Numbered from the stretch's first letter, positions 27,626 to 35,906 are shown. The stretch is 64,000 nt of DNA from DASQFQ01 sp038238015 (GCA_038238015.1 JBBRYA010000009.1:16102-80101), one strand, 5' to 3'. A program made the numbers and translations. Notes: generated from the sequence alone by a model not told the origin.

Positions 27626-28005
27626 CCGCGATCGTCCTGGTGGGGCCGTTGCAGCAGCGCTGCGAGCACCCGCTCCTCCTCGTCGGAGAGCGAGCCCACG
27701 AAGCGCGCGAGCACCGCGGCGCGGTCGTCGCCGGCGTCGAGCACGTCGCGCATCCTCGCCGCGGAGATCCCGGACTGATCGAGCACCGGCGTGTACGCGT
27801 AGGCACGACCCGCCCGTTCGCGCCGGGCCGTGCCCTTCTCGTGCAGGCGGCTCAGCGCGGTCATCACGGTCGTGTAGGCGAGCGTGCCGCCGAGGTCCTG
27901 CTGGACCTCGCGCGGGGTCAGCGGGCGGTTCGCGGCCCAGAGGGCGCCGAGCACCTCTGCCTCGAGGCCGCCGGCGGGCCGGCGGTGGCCGGCGTCGTGG
28001 CTCAT
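27622..28005 (-). CDS. BlaI/MecI/CopY family transcriptional repressor
   Basis: A 127-residue winged-helix repressor: LEAEVLGALWAANRPLTPREVQ and YTTVMTALSRLHEKGT are the classic recognition-helix region, followed by a dimerising C-terminal helix pair. It is translated together with the M56 protease. Its likely operator is the 24-bp palindrome at 28051-28074 between this gene and divergent uppP, so it would control both directions. Confidence 0.92.
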   Translation of the reverse strand: MSHDAGHRRPAGGLEAEVLGALWAANRPLTPREVQQDLGGTLAYTTVMTALSRLHEKGTARRERAGRAYAYTPVLDQSGISAARMRDVLDAGDDRAAVLARFVGSLSDEEERVLAALLQRPHQDDRG

Positions 28006-28050
28006 GCGCCGGCTCTCATGGCGTCGGAGTGTCGCAGCATCGTCCCGCTA

Positions 28051-28074
28051 AGCTACTACGCCGTTGTAGTAGCT
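28051..28074. promoter_or_regulatory. BlaI-type operator palindrome between blaI and uppP
   Basis: Perfect inverted repeat AGCTACTAC - 6 nt - GTAGTAGCT, with nine-base arms. It lies 46 bp before the blaI start and 24 bp before the uppP start. BlaI/MecI-family operators are TAC/GTA-rich dyads, so binding by the adjacent repressor is likely. Confidence 0.8.
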
Positions 28075-28097
28075 GAGTCCCGGCGGCTCTCCCCCAC

Positions 28098-29090
28098 GTG
28101 ACCTACCTCCAAGCCATCGTCATCGCGCTCGTCCAGGGCGTCACCGAGCTCTTCCCGGTGTCCAGCCTCGGGCACTCCGTGCTCGTGCCCGCCTGGTTCG
28201 GCGGCAGCTGGCAGACGCTGGTCACCCAGTCCTCGCAGGGGAGCAGCGAGTCCTCGTTCTACCTCGCCTTCATCGTCGCGCTGCACTGCGCGACCGCGCT
28301 GGCGCTGCTGTGGTTCTTCCGCGTGGACTGGGTGCGCATCGTCCGCGGCTTCCTGCGCAGCCTGCCGCGCAGCGTGCGCGCGCGCCGCATTGAGACCGTG
28401 GACTCCGACGAGCGCCTGGCCTGGCTGATCGTGCTGGCCACCATCCCCGTCGGGATCACCGGCCTCGCGCTCGAGCACACCTTCCGCACCATCTTCGCCA
28501 AGCCGCTCGCCGCCGCCGCCTTCCTGCTGATCAACGGCTTCGTCCTGCTCGCCGGCGAGCGCGCCCGGCGGAAGGCCGAGGCGAAGCTCGCGACGGTCGG
28601 CGCGGACGCGAGGCGCGAGCCGGCGGTCGCCGCCGGAGCGCCCGCCGGCGGCGGGCGCGGCCGCAGCAGCCAGGACGTGGCCGACGCCTACGCCTCGGAC
28701 CTGCGCATCTCGCGCATCTCCTACCGCGACACGCTCTACATCGGCCTGCTGCAGGTACTCGCGCTGCTTCCCGGCATCAGCCGCTCCGGCGTGACGATGG
28801 TCGGCGGCCTCTGGCGCGGCCTGGACCACGAGGACTCCGCGCGCTTTGCCTTCCTGCTGGCAACGCCGGTCATCTTCGCGGCCGGTGTGCTCAAGCTCCC
28901 GAGCCTGTTCGGCCCCGCCGGCGACCACATCCACGGCCAGGTCATCGTGGGCTCGATCCTGTGCGGCATCACGGCCTACTTCACCGTGCGCTTCCTGGTC
29001 CGCTACTTCGAGACCCGGACGCTCACGCCGTTCGCGATCTACTGCTTCGTCGCCGGCGGCGCCAGCATCATCCGCTTCGCCGCGTTCTGA
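28098..29090 (+). CDS. uppP: Undecaprenyl-diphosphate phosphatase
   Basis: A membrane phosphatase that recycles undecaprenyl pyrophosphate to the monophosphate carrier for cell-wall synthesis and gives bacitracin resistance. It has 330 residues with about eight hydrophobic segments, motif ELFPVSSLGHS (usually ELFPISSTGH) and PGISRSGVTM. A hydrophilic insert of about 55 residues (around 150-205) separates the halves. It starts at GTG 28098, downstream of the BlaI operator, so it is probably repressed by BlaI and induced by wall stress. Confidence 0.93.
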   Translation: MTYLQAIVIALVQGVTELFPVSSLGHSVLVPAWFGGSWQTLVTQSSQGSSESSFYLAFIVALHCATALALLWFFRVDWVRIVRGFLRSLPRSVRARRIETVDSDERLAWLIVLATIPVGITGLALEHTFRTIFAKPLAAAAFLLINGFVLLAGERARRKAEAKLATVGADARREPAVAAGAPAGGGRGRSSQDVADAYASDLRISRISYRDTLYIGLLQVLALLPGISRSGVTMVGGLWRGLDHEDSARFAFLLATPVIFAAGVLKLPSLFGPAGDHIHGQVIVGSILCGITAYFTVRFLVRYFETRTLTPFAIYCFVAGGASIIRFAAF

Positions 29091-29161
29091 GCTGCGGGGC
29101 GCCGGTTTGCGGCGAGCCGCAGAGATAGCTCTCGGCCTGCCCTGTCGGTGGTGCCGGAGAC

Positions 29162-29689
29162 CTATGCCTCGCCGCGGGCGGGATAGTCGTTGGCCGTCCA
29201 GTAGTCGATGCCCCCGAGAAGGTCGTCCAGGCGCGGGCGGCCGACGGGCATCGAGAGGATCGACTCGTAGTAGACGGTGCCGTCGGGCGAGATCAGGAAC
29301 AGGCCGGGCTCGTTGAAGACGGCCGGCTCGTCGTCGCTGATCCCGTGGGACACGAACAGGCCCCACTCGCGCATCTGCGCCTCGCTGAGGCCGTAGGCGA
29401 GCGGGAGCTTCTCGAGCTTCCACTCGTCGCGCATCCGCGTCGCGCGCTCCTCGCTCTCGCCGCAGATCGACACGACGTCGATGCCGCGCTGGGCCAGCTC
29501 GTCGAAGCGGCGATCGAGCTCGGAGAGCTGTGCGCGGCAGACCGGACAGTGCAGGCCGCGGTTGAAGACGAGCATCGTGAAGAGCTCGGGAGTGCGGTCT
29601 CCGAGGCGGAAGGTCGCGCCGCCGACGACCGGCAGCTCAAGGACCGGCGCGGCGGTGCCGGGACGGGCGGTGGTGGTCTCAGTGCTCAT
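29162..29689 (-). CDS. Peroxiredoxin-like (AhpC/TSA) redoxin
   Basis: A 175-residue thioredoxin-fold protein: FTMLVFNRGLHCPVCRAQLSEL gives the active-site region, with a CPVC pair as in the Prx-like/AhpC-TSA_2 family. It probably reduces peroxides or disulfides in the cytosol. ATG 29689 was preferred over the upstream ATG because AGGGGAG precedes it and the longer form would run through the operator. It is divergent from the tetR-type gene, with two matching dyads between. Confidence 0.85.
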   Translation of the reverse strand: MSTETTTARPGTAAPVLELPVVGGATFRLGDRTPELFTMLVFNRGLHCPVCRAQLSELDRRFDELAQRGIDVVSICGESEERATRMRDEWKLEKLPLAYGLSEAQMREWGLFVSHGISDDEPAVFNEPGLFLISPDGTVYYESILSMPVGRPRLDDLLGGIDYWTANDYPARGEA

Positions 29690-29705
29690 CGATCTCCCCT
29701 GTTCG

Positions 29706-29721
29706 TGGACTGTACAGTCCA
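29706..29721. promoter_or_regulatory. TetR operator 1
   Basis: Perfect 16-bp palindrome TGGACTGTACAGTCCA, 17 bp upstream of the redoxin start codon. Confidence 0.8.
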
Positions 29722-29751
29722 TTTCGTTCCACGAGTGGAGCAGGTCTTCTC

Positions 29752-29767
29752 TGGACTGTCAAGTCCA
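29752..29767. promoter_or_regulatory. TetR operator 2
   Basis: TGGACTGTCAAGTCCA, a near-copy of operator 1 with perfect six-base arms. Its left arm TGGACT could serve as the -35 of the tetR promoter, 17 bp from the TACGAT box at 29775, which implies autorepression. Confidence 0.78.
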
Positions 29768-29774
29768 TTTCGCC

Positions 29775-29780
29775 TACGAT
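29775..29780 (+). promoter_or_regulatory. Candidate leaderless -10 box of the tetR-type gene
   Basis: TACGAT with six bases before ATG 29787; -35 candidate TGGACT at 29752 with a 17-bp spacer. Confidence 0.5.
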
Positions 29781-29786
29781 GAGGGG

Positions 29787-30398
29787 ATGGCCACGGTGAT
29801 CCCCTCCACCGCGAAGGGCCGCGCGACGCGCGAGCGCATCGTCCGCGCCGCCGCCGAGCTGGTCGCCGAGCACGGTGTGGCCGCGGTGAGCCTGGACGAC
29901 GTCGGCGGCCGCGCGCCCGCCAGCCGGAGCCAGCTCTACCACTACTTCGAGGACAAGGACGCCCTCGTCCGCGCCGTGGTCGACGCGACCAGCGACGCGG
30001 TCCTCGGCGCGCATGACCAACTGCTGGCGCAACTCGATTCCTGGGCGGGGATCGACCGCTGGTTCGACGCCCTCGTGGCGCTGCAGCGCGAACGGCAGGC
30101 CCGGGGCGGCTGCCCGATCGGCTCGCTCGCCGGCCAGCTCGCCGAGCGCGACCCGCAGGCCCGCGCCGCCATCGCGGGCGGCCTGGGACGCTGGGAGGCG
30201 CGTCTCCGCGAGGGCCTCACCCGCATGCGGGAGCGGGGCAAGCTCTCCGCCGCGGCCGATCCGGCCGCGCTCGCCACCGCCACCATGGCCGCGCTCCAGG
30301 GCGGGCTGCTGCTCACGCAGGTGCGGCGCGATCCCGAGCAGCTGCGCATCGCGCTCGACGCGGCCCGGATCGTCCTGCGCAGCGCCCGAGCGACGTAG
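29787..30398 (+). CDS. TetR family transcriptional repressor
   Basis: A 203-residue regulator. The N-terminal HTH has RERIVRAAAELVAEHG and the recognition region SRSQLYHYFEDKDALVRAV; the helical C-terminal part would bind an unknown ligand and dimerise. The two 16-bp dyads between it and the divergent redoxin gene are its probable operators, so it likely represses both. ATG 29787 is set by the HTH register and the -10 box six bases upstream. Confidence 0.92.
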   Translation: MATVIPSTAKGRATRERIVRAAAELVAEHGVAAVSLDDVGGRAPASRSQLYHYFEDKDALVRAVVDATSDAVLGAHDQLLAQLDSWAGIDRWFDALVALQRERQARGGCPIGSLAGQLAERDPQARAAIAGGLGRWEARLREGLTRMRERGKLSAAADPAALATATMAALQGGLLLTQVRRDPEQLRIALDAARIVLRSARAT

Positions 30399-30422
30399 AC
30401 AGGGAGGGCCCGCCCCCCGGGG

Positions 30423-30860
30423 CTAGCGTCGGCGACGGTTGCGGTCGCGGTCGCGGTCCCGACGCCGACCGTGATTCTCCACGCCGAGGCCCCTGCGGAC
30501 GAGCGAGCTGAACAGGCCTACGCCGGTGCCGAGCAGCACCCAAATCGGCCAGAAGCCGCCGTCGGCGCCGCTCGCCGCCCAGATCGCGATGCAGGTGGAG
30601 TTGGCGACAATGAAGCCTGCGAGACGCTCGCGCATACGGTGGTCAGCCAGCACCGGGGCCTTCGGGGCGGGCGCGGCCGGGAGCGGCGGCAGATCGTCGG
30701 CGACGCGCGCGAGCTCACCATGCGTCTTGGCTGAATAGGCCTCCGCGACCCGCGCCTCGAGTTCCTCGTCGTCCAGGCGGCCCTCGACGGCAGCGGTGCG
30801 AAGTCTGTCGGCGACGGCTTCGCGGTCGGCATCGGAGGCACGAAGGGCCGGATCGGTCAT
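30423..30860 (-). CDS. DUF1707 and 2TM domain membrane protein
   Basis: A 145-residue protein. Residues 1-55 match DUF1707 (RASDADREAVADRLRTAAVEG then LDDEELEARV), found almost only in actinobacteria. A short linker and two hydrophobic segments follow (about 85-120), then a very basic Arg/Asp tail. Function unknown; DUF1707 often sits on membrane or envelope proteins. ATG 30860 starts right at the conserved domain. Confidence 0.82.
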   Translation of the reverse strand: MTDPALRASDADREAVADRLRTAAVEGRLDDEELEARVAEAYSAKTHGELARVADDLPPLPAAPAPKAPVLADHRMRERLAGFIVANSTCIAIWAASGADGGFWPIWVLLGTGVGLFSSLVRRGLGVENHGRRRDRDRDRNRRRR

Positions 30861-30929
30861 CGCGTCGCTGAGCATTGCAGGGATCGGCGTTCAAGCCGGT
30901 GCGGTTGGGCGGCGCACCACTTCGCTGGG

Positions 30930-31382
30930 ATGCGCTCTACTACGCGCGTGCAGCCGGCCGCCGCGTGCATGTGCCGAATCGGTGTCGTCGCGGGGCTCTG
31001 CGTCGTGCTGCTCGCCGCGGCCGTCCCGCCGGCCCGCGCGGCGGACGACATCGTGGTTGCCGCCCCCGGCGGCGCTCGCGTGGTCGTGACGCGCGATCCC
31101 GTGCGCGTCTCCTTCCTGGACGCGTCGGGGCGGACCGTCCTGAGCCAGGCCGCCCCGGCGGGTGGCTCGGCGCCCGTCGCGCCGGTGCCCGAGGTGCAGT
31201 TCGGCACGCAGAGCCCGTCGCCGGCCGCGCTGTATGCGCCGTTCGCGTTCCTCGTCGGCTCGCGGTCGCTGAGCCAGACGCCGGGCGGCCAGTGGGTGGG
31301 AACGCTCCAGCAGGTGACCGAGGGCGGCACGGCGTACGCGGCGACAAGGGTCCTCGCGGCCACCCCGAAGGGGCCGGCGTGA
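30930..31382 (+). CDS. N-terminal piece of a GH31-like alpha-glucosidase (frame interrupted)
   Basis: 150 codons giving a signal peptide (hydrophobic core VVAGLCVVLLAAAV, AQA-like site PARAA) and the first part of a GH31 N-terminal beta domain. The frame ends at TGA 31380-31382 in the middle of that domain, while the rest of the enzyme continues in another frame from exactly this point. A one-base loss near 31361-31375, a CCCC/GGGG-rich stretch, would explain it. The other reading is a natural split with a GTGA overlap, but the break falls inside one beta-sandwich, which argues for a frameshift. Confidence 0.7.
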   Translation: MRSTTRVQPAAACMCRIGVVAGLCVVLLAAAVPPARAADDIVVAAPGGARVVVTRDPVRVSFLDASGRTVLSQAAPAGGSAPVAPVPEVQFGTQSPSPAALYAPFAFLVGSRSLSQTPGGQWVGTLQQVTEGGTAYAATRVLAATPKGPA

Positions 31383-33487
31383 ACCTCACGCTGGCGACGA
31401 GCGATCCCAGCGGGCGCACCCTCGAGGTGCGGGTCGTCCCGCGTGGGCAGGCGCTCGCGCTCTCCGTGCGACCCGTGCCGGCTGCCGGGGTCGCCGCGAT
31501 GTCCGACGCGTTCACCTCCGCCCCGGGCGAGGCGTTCCACGGCTTCGGCGGCCGCCACGACGCTGTCGACGTCCGTGGCAGCGAGTTCTTCACCTATCTC
31601 CAGCAGGAGAACGTCTCCTCGGGCAGCGCGTCGGGTCTCACCGCACCTGCCTCTCCCGGCCGTGATCGCTACATGTTCCCCAACGGCCCGTACGCCACGT
31701 ACTACGCGCAGAGCCAGTTCGTCTCCTCCGCGGGCTACGGGTTCTGGCTGGACCGCGACGAGATCGCGCGCTGGCGCCTGGACAGCGATCATCCCGATGC
31801 GTGGAGCGTCGAGGTGGGCGCTCCCGCGCTCGACTACCTCGTCGCCCCGGGCGACGCACCGAGCGCCATCGGCACGCTCACCGCGCTCACGGGCCGCCAG
31901 CCCGTGCCGCCGGACTGGGCGCTGGGGTCGATCATCGACCGCGAGGTGCGCTATCCGTCCGACGACGCGAACCAGCACCAGGCGGAGATCGCCGACGACC
32001 TCGCCGCCATGGACCGCTACGGCGTCCGGCCCGACGGCTATCGCATCGAGGGCGCGGCCGAGCTCCCGCCCGACGTGCTGGCCTCCGACATCGCCGAGCT
32101 GCGCCGCCGCGGCGTGCATCCGATGGTCTACTTCCGCGGCTTCGTCGGCAAGGACACCACGGGCACAGATCGCCCGAGCGCCTACGACGAGGCGCTTGCC
32201 AAGGGCTACGTCGCCACGCACGCCGACGGGACCCCGTACACGTTCACGTCGAACTTCAACGCCGACGGCGCGGTGATCGACTTCACGAACCCGGCCGCGG
32301 TGGGCTGGTGGCAGGGCCGCATCAAAGCCGCGCTGGACCTCGGCGCCGACGGGTTCATGCAGGACTTCGGCGAGCAGGTCCTCGACGACATGCACTTCCA
32401 CGACGGGTCGACGGGCGCCACGATGCACAACCGCTTCCCGATCCTCTTCCATGCGGCGACGGCCGAGGCCGTCGCCGCATTCCGGGCGCAGCACCCCGAC
32501 CGGCGGATCTTCTGGTTCACTCGTGCGGGCTACTCGGGGTCTGCCGGCTTCGAGCCCGCGAGCTTCCCGGGCGACGAGACGACGGACTGGACCCGCTCGT
32601 CGGGGCTGGCGTCGCAGACGACGGACATGCTCAACCGAGCCATCGGCGGTGCCTACGGCTTCACGACCGACATCGGCGGCTACTTCGACGTCGGGCCCTA
32701 CGCGCCGACGAGCAAGGAGCTGTTCGTCCGCTGGGCCCAGTGGGCGGCGCTGTCGCCGTTCTTCCGCGTCCACGGCTCCCTCCGGGCCGGCACCCACACT
32801 CCCTGGAGCTACGACGCGCAGACCTTGGCGATCTACAAGGCGATGGCCGAGCTGCACCAAAGTGCGCGCCCGCTCATCGCGGCGCTCTGGGCCGAGGCGG
32901 TACGTACCGGCATCCCGCCGACGCGGCCACTGTGGCTCGCGTACCCGGGCGACGCGGAAGCGGCCCGGCAGGACCAGGAGTGGATGCTCGGGCCCGACGT
33001 CCTCGTCGCGCCGGTGGTGCAGGAGGGAGCCACGGCCCGCGAGGTCTACTTCCCGGCGGGATGCTGGAGCGCCCCGGACGGCGGCGCGAGCCACACGGGC
33101 GCGGGCACCGCGACCGTTGCCGCGCCGCTCGCCCGGCTCCCGTACTTCGTGCGCTGCGGGACCCATCCCCTCTCGGTGGCTGTCACGGGTACGGGCGGGC
33201 GGTACCGGTGCGTCAGCCGCCGCCGCTTCCCCACCCACTTCGGGGCCCGGGGGGGGGGGCCCCGGGGCGCCGCGCGCGTCTCTGTCCACGGGAGGCGCTT
33301 CGCCGTGCGCCGGGTCCGAGGCAGCCACGGCCGCCGCCTCCGCGCGCGCGTGGACCTCCGAGGCCTGCCGAAGGGGCGGTTCACGGTGCGGATCGTCGAG
33401 ATCACCGACCGCGGGCGGCAAGTCAGCCCGCGCGGCTACCGCACCTGCGCGAAGCGGCATCGGCGGGCGCCCTCCCCGGCTCAGTGA
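31379..33487 (+). CDS. GH31 family alpha-glucosidase-like catalytic part
   Basis: From GTG 31379 the frame encodes about 702 residues: the end of the N-terminal beta domain (FHGFGGRHDAVD), a GH31 barrel with ADGFMQDFGEQ (nucleophile Asp) and FPGDETTDW (acid/base Asp), then AQWAALSPFFRVHG. The last 95 residues form a Cys-bounded, Arg-rich beta domain (CVSRRRF through YRTC) of a type I associate with secreted Solirubrobacterales proteins. On its own this piece lacks a signal peptide; with the preceding frame it would be a secreted alpha-glucoside hydrolase. Confidence 0.8.
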   Translation: MNLTLATSDPSGRTLEVRVVPRGQALALSVRPVPAAGVAAMSDAFTSAPGEAFHGFGGRHDAVDVRGSEFFTYLQQENVSSGSASGLTAPASPGRDRYMFPNGPYATYYAQSQFVSSAGYGFWLDRDEIARWRLDSDHPDAWSVEVGAPALDYLVAPGDAPSAIGTLTALTGRQPVPPDWALGSIIDREVRYPSDDANQHQAEIADDLAAMDRYGVRPDGYRIEGAAELPPDVLASDIAELRRRGVHPMVYFRGFVGKDTTGTDRPSAYDEALAKGYVATHADGTPYTFTSNFNADGAVIDFTNPAAVGWWQGRIKAALDLGADGFMQDFGEQVLDDMHFHDGSTGATMHNRFPILFHAATAEAVAAFRAQHPDRRIFWFTRAGYSGSAGFEPASFPGDETTDWTRSSGLASQTTDMLNRAIGGAYGFTTDIGGYFDVGPYAPTSKELFVRWAQWAALSPFFRVHGSLRAGTHTPWSYDAQTLAIYKAMAELHQSARPLIAALWAEAVRTGIPPTRPLWLAYPGDAEAARQDQEWMLGPDVLVAPVVQEGATAREVYFPAGCWSAPDGGASHTGAGTATVAAPLARLPYFVRCGTHPLSVAVTGTGGRYRCVSRRRFPTHFGARGGGPRGAARVSVHGRRFAVRRVRGSHGRRLRARVDLRGLPKGRFTVRIVEITDRGRQVSPRGYRTCAKRHRRAPSPAQ
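33249..33259 (+). repeat. 11-base G homopolymer inside the GH31 gene
   Basis: Eleven consecutive G bases flanked by C-rich runs, encoding Gly-Gly-Gly in the C-terminal domain. It is a likely slippage or assembly-error site. Confidence 0.9.
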
Positions 33488-34009
33488 GCCGGGCGGGAGG
33501 ACCCACGATCCCAGCGAGCCGAACTGGCTCGCGGCGGAGGTGCAACGGCTACAGACCTTGCGCCTGACGGCGTCTGCGACTCCGCCGGTGCGTGCTAGCG
33601 CGATGCTCCCGACTCATCGTCGTCCTCGACCAGCAGGCCGTTCTCGCTGAGTATGCGCCGGGCCGGCTGCAATTCCTCCACGTCGGTGTCGAGCCACACC
33701 CGGCGCACCGGGCGCCCGGCCTCTCGGACCTGCTCCTCGAACGCGTCCCAGTTCGAACTCTCGCGCGCTGTTCCCGGATCCTGCGTACCGCGCACGGCGT
33801 GCTCGTGACCTACGGCCCGCCGGATCGATCCAGCACAGAGCGCCGTGGAGCGCGCTTAGGACCGAACGCTTCGGCTCGACGCTGATCACCGACACCGTCG
33901 AACCCCACACCGAAGCCGTCGCCACCGACACGCCGATCGCCCACCGACGCATCGTGGACACGTTCCTCACCTCGAGCCGCCGGCGCACAACTCCCCCCGT
34001 CAGAGGCGA
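33488..34009. other. Stretch without a convincing gene
   Basis: Between the GH31 gene and the Rieske gene I find no family-like reading. On the plus strand, in frame from about 33813, ALRTERFGSTLITDT through RRIVDTFLTSS looks protein-like but has no start or known match; it may be the tail of a lost gene. A short minus-strand reading is listed separately. Confidence 0.4.
33595..33795 (-). CDS. Small acidic hypothetical protein (uncertain)
   Basis: A 66-codon reading from GTG 33795 with a plausible residue mix (WDAFEEQVREAG, RILSENGLLVEDDDE). It has no recognised domain and no clear ribosome site. It could be real or chance. Confidence 0.3.
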   Translation of the reverse strand: MRGTQDPGTARESSNWDAFEEQVREAGRPVRRVWLDTDVEELQPARRILSENGLLVEDDDESGASR

Positions 34010-34702
34010 CTACGGTTTGGCCCCGGGTGGGGCAGGGGCGGTTGAGAACCGGGCGGGGTACAGGAACGGCCCGATCCCGTCGAGCGGCTCGCCGGGGTCT
34101 CGGGGGGAAAAGCGCCGAAGTTCCCCGTTGACGCTGAAGCGCGGCCCGACCAGTACGCGGCGGGCGCGGATCAGCGTGTAGAAGCGATCAAGCGGTCGTG
34201 GTGGAGGACCGCCGGTGCGGAGCCCACGGAAGTCATAGACGCCGCCGTGGCATGGGCAGACGAAGGACGCGGAGGCCGCGACGTAACGGACCGGACAGCC
34301 GACGTGTGCGCACCGCGATGAGATCGCGACCACGTGATCGTATTGGTCCTTGACCGGCCCGTCGATCGATGGATTGTGCCTGCGGACGTAGGCGATTGAC
34401 TTGCCGGCCTCGCCCAGGCCAGGCTCGATCGTGATCACCGTCGTCCGGTAGTCCGATGCGGTGAAATCGCTCAGGGCCCCGACGTCGTGCCAGGTGGCGC
34501 TCGCGCGGTCGAAGACGGGACCGATCGCGAAGCCGAGCGCCGGCAACGCGAACGCCGCGGCCGCCACCGCTCCAGCGCTGTGAGCGGCGCTGGTCATGAA
34601 TCGGCGCCGGGTGACGGTCTCTCCGTCGAACGCGCCGGACATGTTGCGATCCGCGGTGTACTCAGACCGGACTCGCAGTCGAGGCTCGGGGTTCACGGTC
34701 AC
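34010..34702 (-). CDS. Rieske [2Fe-2S] protein with Tat signal (QcrA-like)
   Basis: A 230-residue Rieske protein. A twin-arginine motif (TRRRFM, residues about 31-36) precedes a hydrophobic anchor. The cluster-binding boxes are CAHVGC and CPCHGGVYD, both intact (two Cys, two His), plus the disulfide cysteines they contain. QcrA proteins are cytochrome bc complex subunits, but no bc genes are here, so this is probably a standalone electron-transfer protein exported by Tat. GTG 34702; an operator-like dyad lies 59 bp upstream. Confidence 0.88.
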   Translation of the reverse strand: MTVNPEPRLRVRSEYTADRNMSGAFDGETVTRRRFMTSAAHSAGAVAAAAFALPALGFAIGPVFDRASATWHDVGALSDFTASDYRTTVITIEPGLGEAGKSIAYVRRHNPSIDGPVKDQYDHVVAISSRCAHVGCPVRYVAASASFVCPCHGGVYDFRGLRTGGPPPRPLDRFYTLIRARRVLVGPRFSVNGELRRFSPRDPGEPLDGIGPFLYPARFSTAPAPPGAKP

Positions 34703-34760
34703 GGCGTGGTTTGTACGGGTGGTCGGGCACGTAGGCTTACTATGTTCCGGGCGCCATTAT

Positions 34761-34779
34761 CTACTATACGAGATAATAC
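34761..34779. promoter_or_regulatory. Operator-like dyad upstream of the Rieske gene
   Basis: CTACTAT-ACGAG-ATAATAC: left arm identical to the consensus, right arm 5 of 7. Read on the minus strand it contains TATAGT, a candidate -10 for the Rieske gene. Confidence 0.55.
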
Positions 34780-35147
34780 TATGTATGACCGTTGGCGGAG
34801 GACGAGCGCGGTCCGGTGCGTAGCCTGCCCATTCTCACCGCGATAAGCAGCGAGGTTTTGCGAGACCCATCGGCGGCGACCACGCACCCACCGACGAGAT
34901 CGTCCACCGCTTCCCTGTGATCTTTCGGACGTGGTCGTCCGCCGGCGCTCGCCGACTCGCCTGGCCGGGCGTGAGTAGCTGACCAAATCACTCTCTGGCC
35001 GGGCGTCGAGGCGGGACAGATCATCCGTCACCGTCCTCGTGTTGGTCCCGGCTGACGCAGCGGCGTAGTAGCTCCACAGCGCACATCCGCGACTCGCGCC
35101 TCCTCGGACGGAATCCGTCGTTCGGCGATGCTCTGCCTCCGGCTTGA

Positions 35148-35166
35148 CTACTATGCGATATAGTAG
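35148..35166. promoter_or_regulatory. Operator-like perfect dyad upstream of the ferritin-tat operon
   Basis: CTACTAT-GCGAT-ATAGTAG, perfect seven-base arms with a 5-nt spacer, 83 bp before the first ferritin-like gene. TATAGT at 35159-35164 could be the -10. It resembles BlaI/MecI-family operators. Confidence 0.65.
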
Positions 35167-35249
35167 GAGGAACGGGGTGCTCATCCGGAGCGTCCCATCG
35201 CGGGTCTCGACAGCGATTCGGGAGCTACCTGAACAACAGGGAGATCAGT

Positions 35250-35906
35250 ATGCAAGCGGTCAGACAGAGGCACATGACTCATGAGTTGTCGGCCGTGATG
35301 CGCCGGCGGGGTGGGTGTGAATCGGCTCGGCAGATCGTCAATGTCGCCGTCACAGCGGAGGCGCTCGCGGTGACGGCACTGGGCGAGGCGTTGAAGAGCG
35401 CCGCGGGTGGTGCACTGGCGCTGGACCCCGAACAGCAGCAGTCCGTGCGCGCGTCACGGGCCGAAGAGCAGGCCCACTACGCCTTCTTCATCGGCGCCGG
35501 CGCCAAGCCCTCGACCAAGACGTTCACGCTGCCGGACAAGTTCGTCACCGACGTCCCGACGTTCCTGACGACGCTGATCTCGCTCGAGGAGGTGTTCATC
35601 GCCACCTACATCGCGGCGGCGCAGGAGTTCGCGATTCTCGGCAACGCCGACCTGGCCGAGCTCGCCCTGGCAATCGGGTCGATCGAGTCCGCCCATCGGG
35701 TGCACGCTCGCCTGTTCGCGATCGAGGCGGGAGTCATCACCGGAGTGCCCAACAACATCGGCTTTCAGCAGGCGAAGTTCGACAGCGCCGGCAAAGCGGT
35801 GAGCGCGCTGCGTGCGCTCGGCTTCCTCGGCGGTAGCGGGCAACGGATCACATATCCGGGTCCCGGCGCGATCGACAAGACCGGCATCAACCACCTCAAC
35901 CCATGA
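35250..35906 (+). CDS. Ferritin-like domain protein, no signal peptide
   Basis: A 218-residue four-helix protein. Metal-binding patterns are visible: SRAEEQAHYAF, LEEVFIATYI and IESAHRVHARL, spaced as in ferritin-like diiron proteins. It has no signal peptide, unlike its downstream paralogue, and both end with the same YPGPGAID motif. It is the first gene of a ferritin-ferritin-tatA-tatC operon; GGGAG lies about 5 nt before the ATG. Iron storage, oxidase or DNA-protection roles are possible. Confidence 0.82.
   Translation: MQAVRQRHMTHELSAVMRRRGGCESARQIVNVAVTAEALAVTALGEALKSAAGGALALDPEQQQSVRASRAEEQAHYAFFIGAGAKPSTKTFTLPDKFVTDVPTFLTTLISLEEVFIATYIAAAQEFAILGNADLAELALAIGSIESAHRVHARLFAIEAGVITGVPNNIGFQQAKFDSAGKAVSALRALGFLGGSGQRITYPGPGAIDKTGINHLNP

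Larger units (their letters stand above)
34703..35249. other. Regulatory intergenic region, relatively AT-rich
   Basis: 547 bp between the divergent Rieske and ferritin-like genes. No gene is convincing. It contains two dyads of the CTACTAT-N5-ATAGTAG type, at 34761 and 35148, and is visibly richer in A+T around 34741-34790 than its surroundings. Confidence 0.6.

Noticed and set aside
34010..34702. Calling the Rieske protein qcrA of a bc1 complex
   Set aside because: No qcrB or qcrC gene is within the window, and the gene lies in an accessory segment.
34699..35184. Minus-strand reading of about 160 codons over the regulatory region
   Set aside because: No family features, crosses both operator dyads and overlaps the Rieske gene start.
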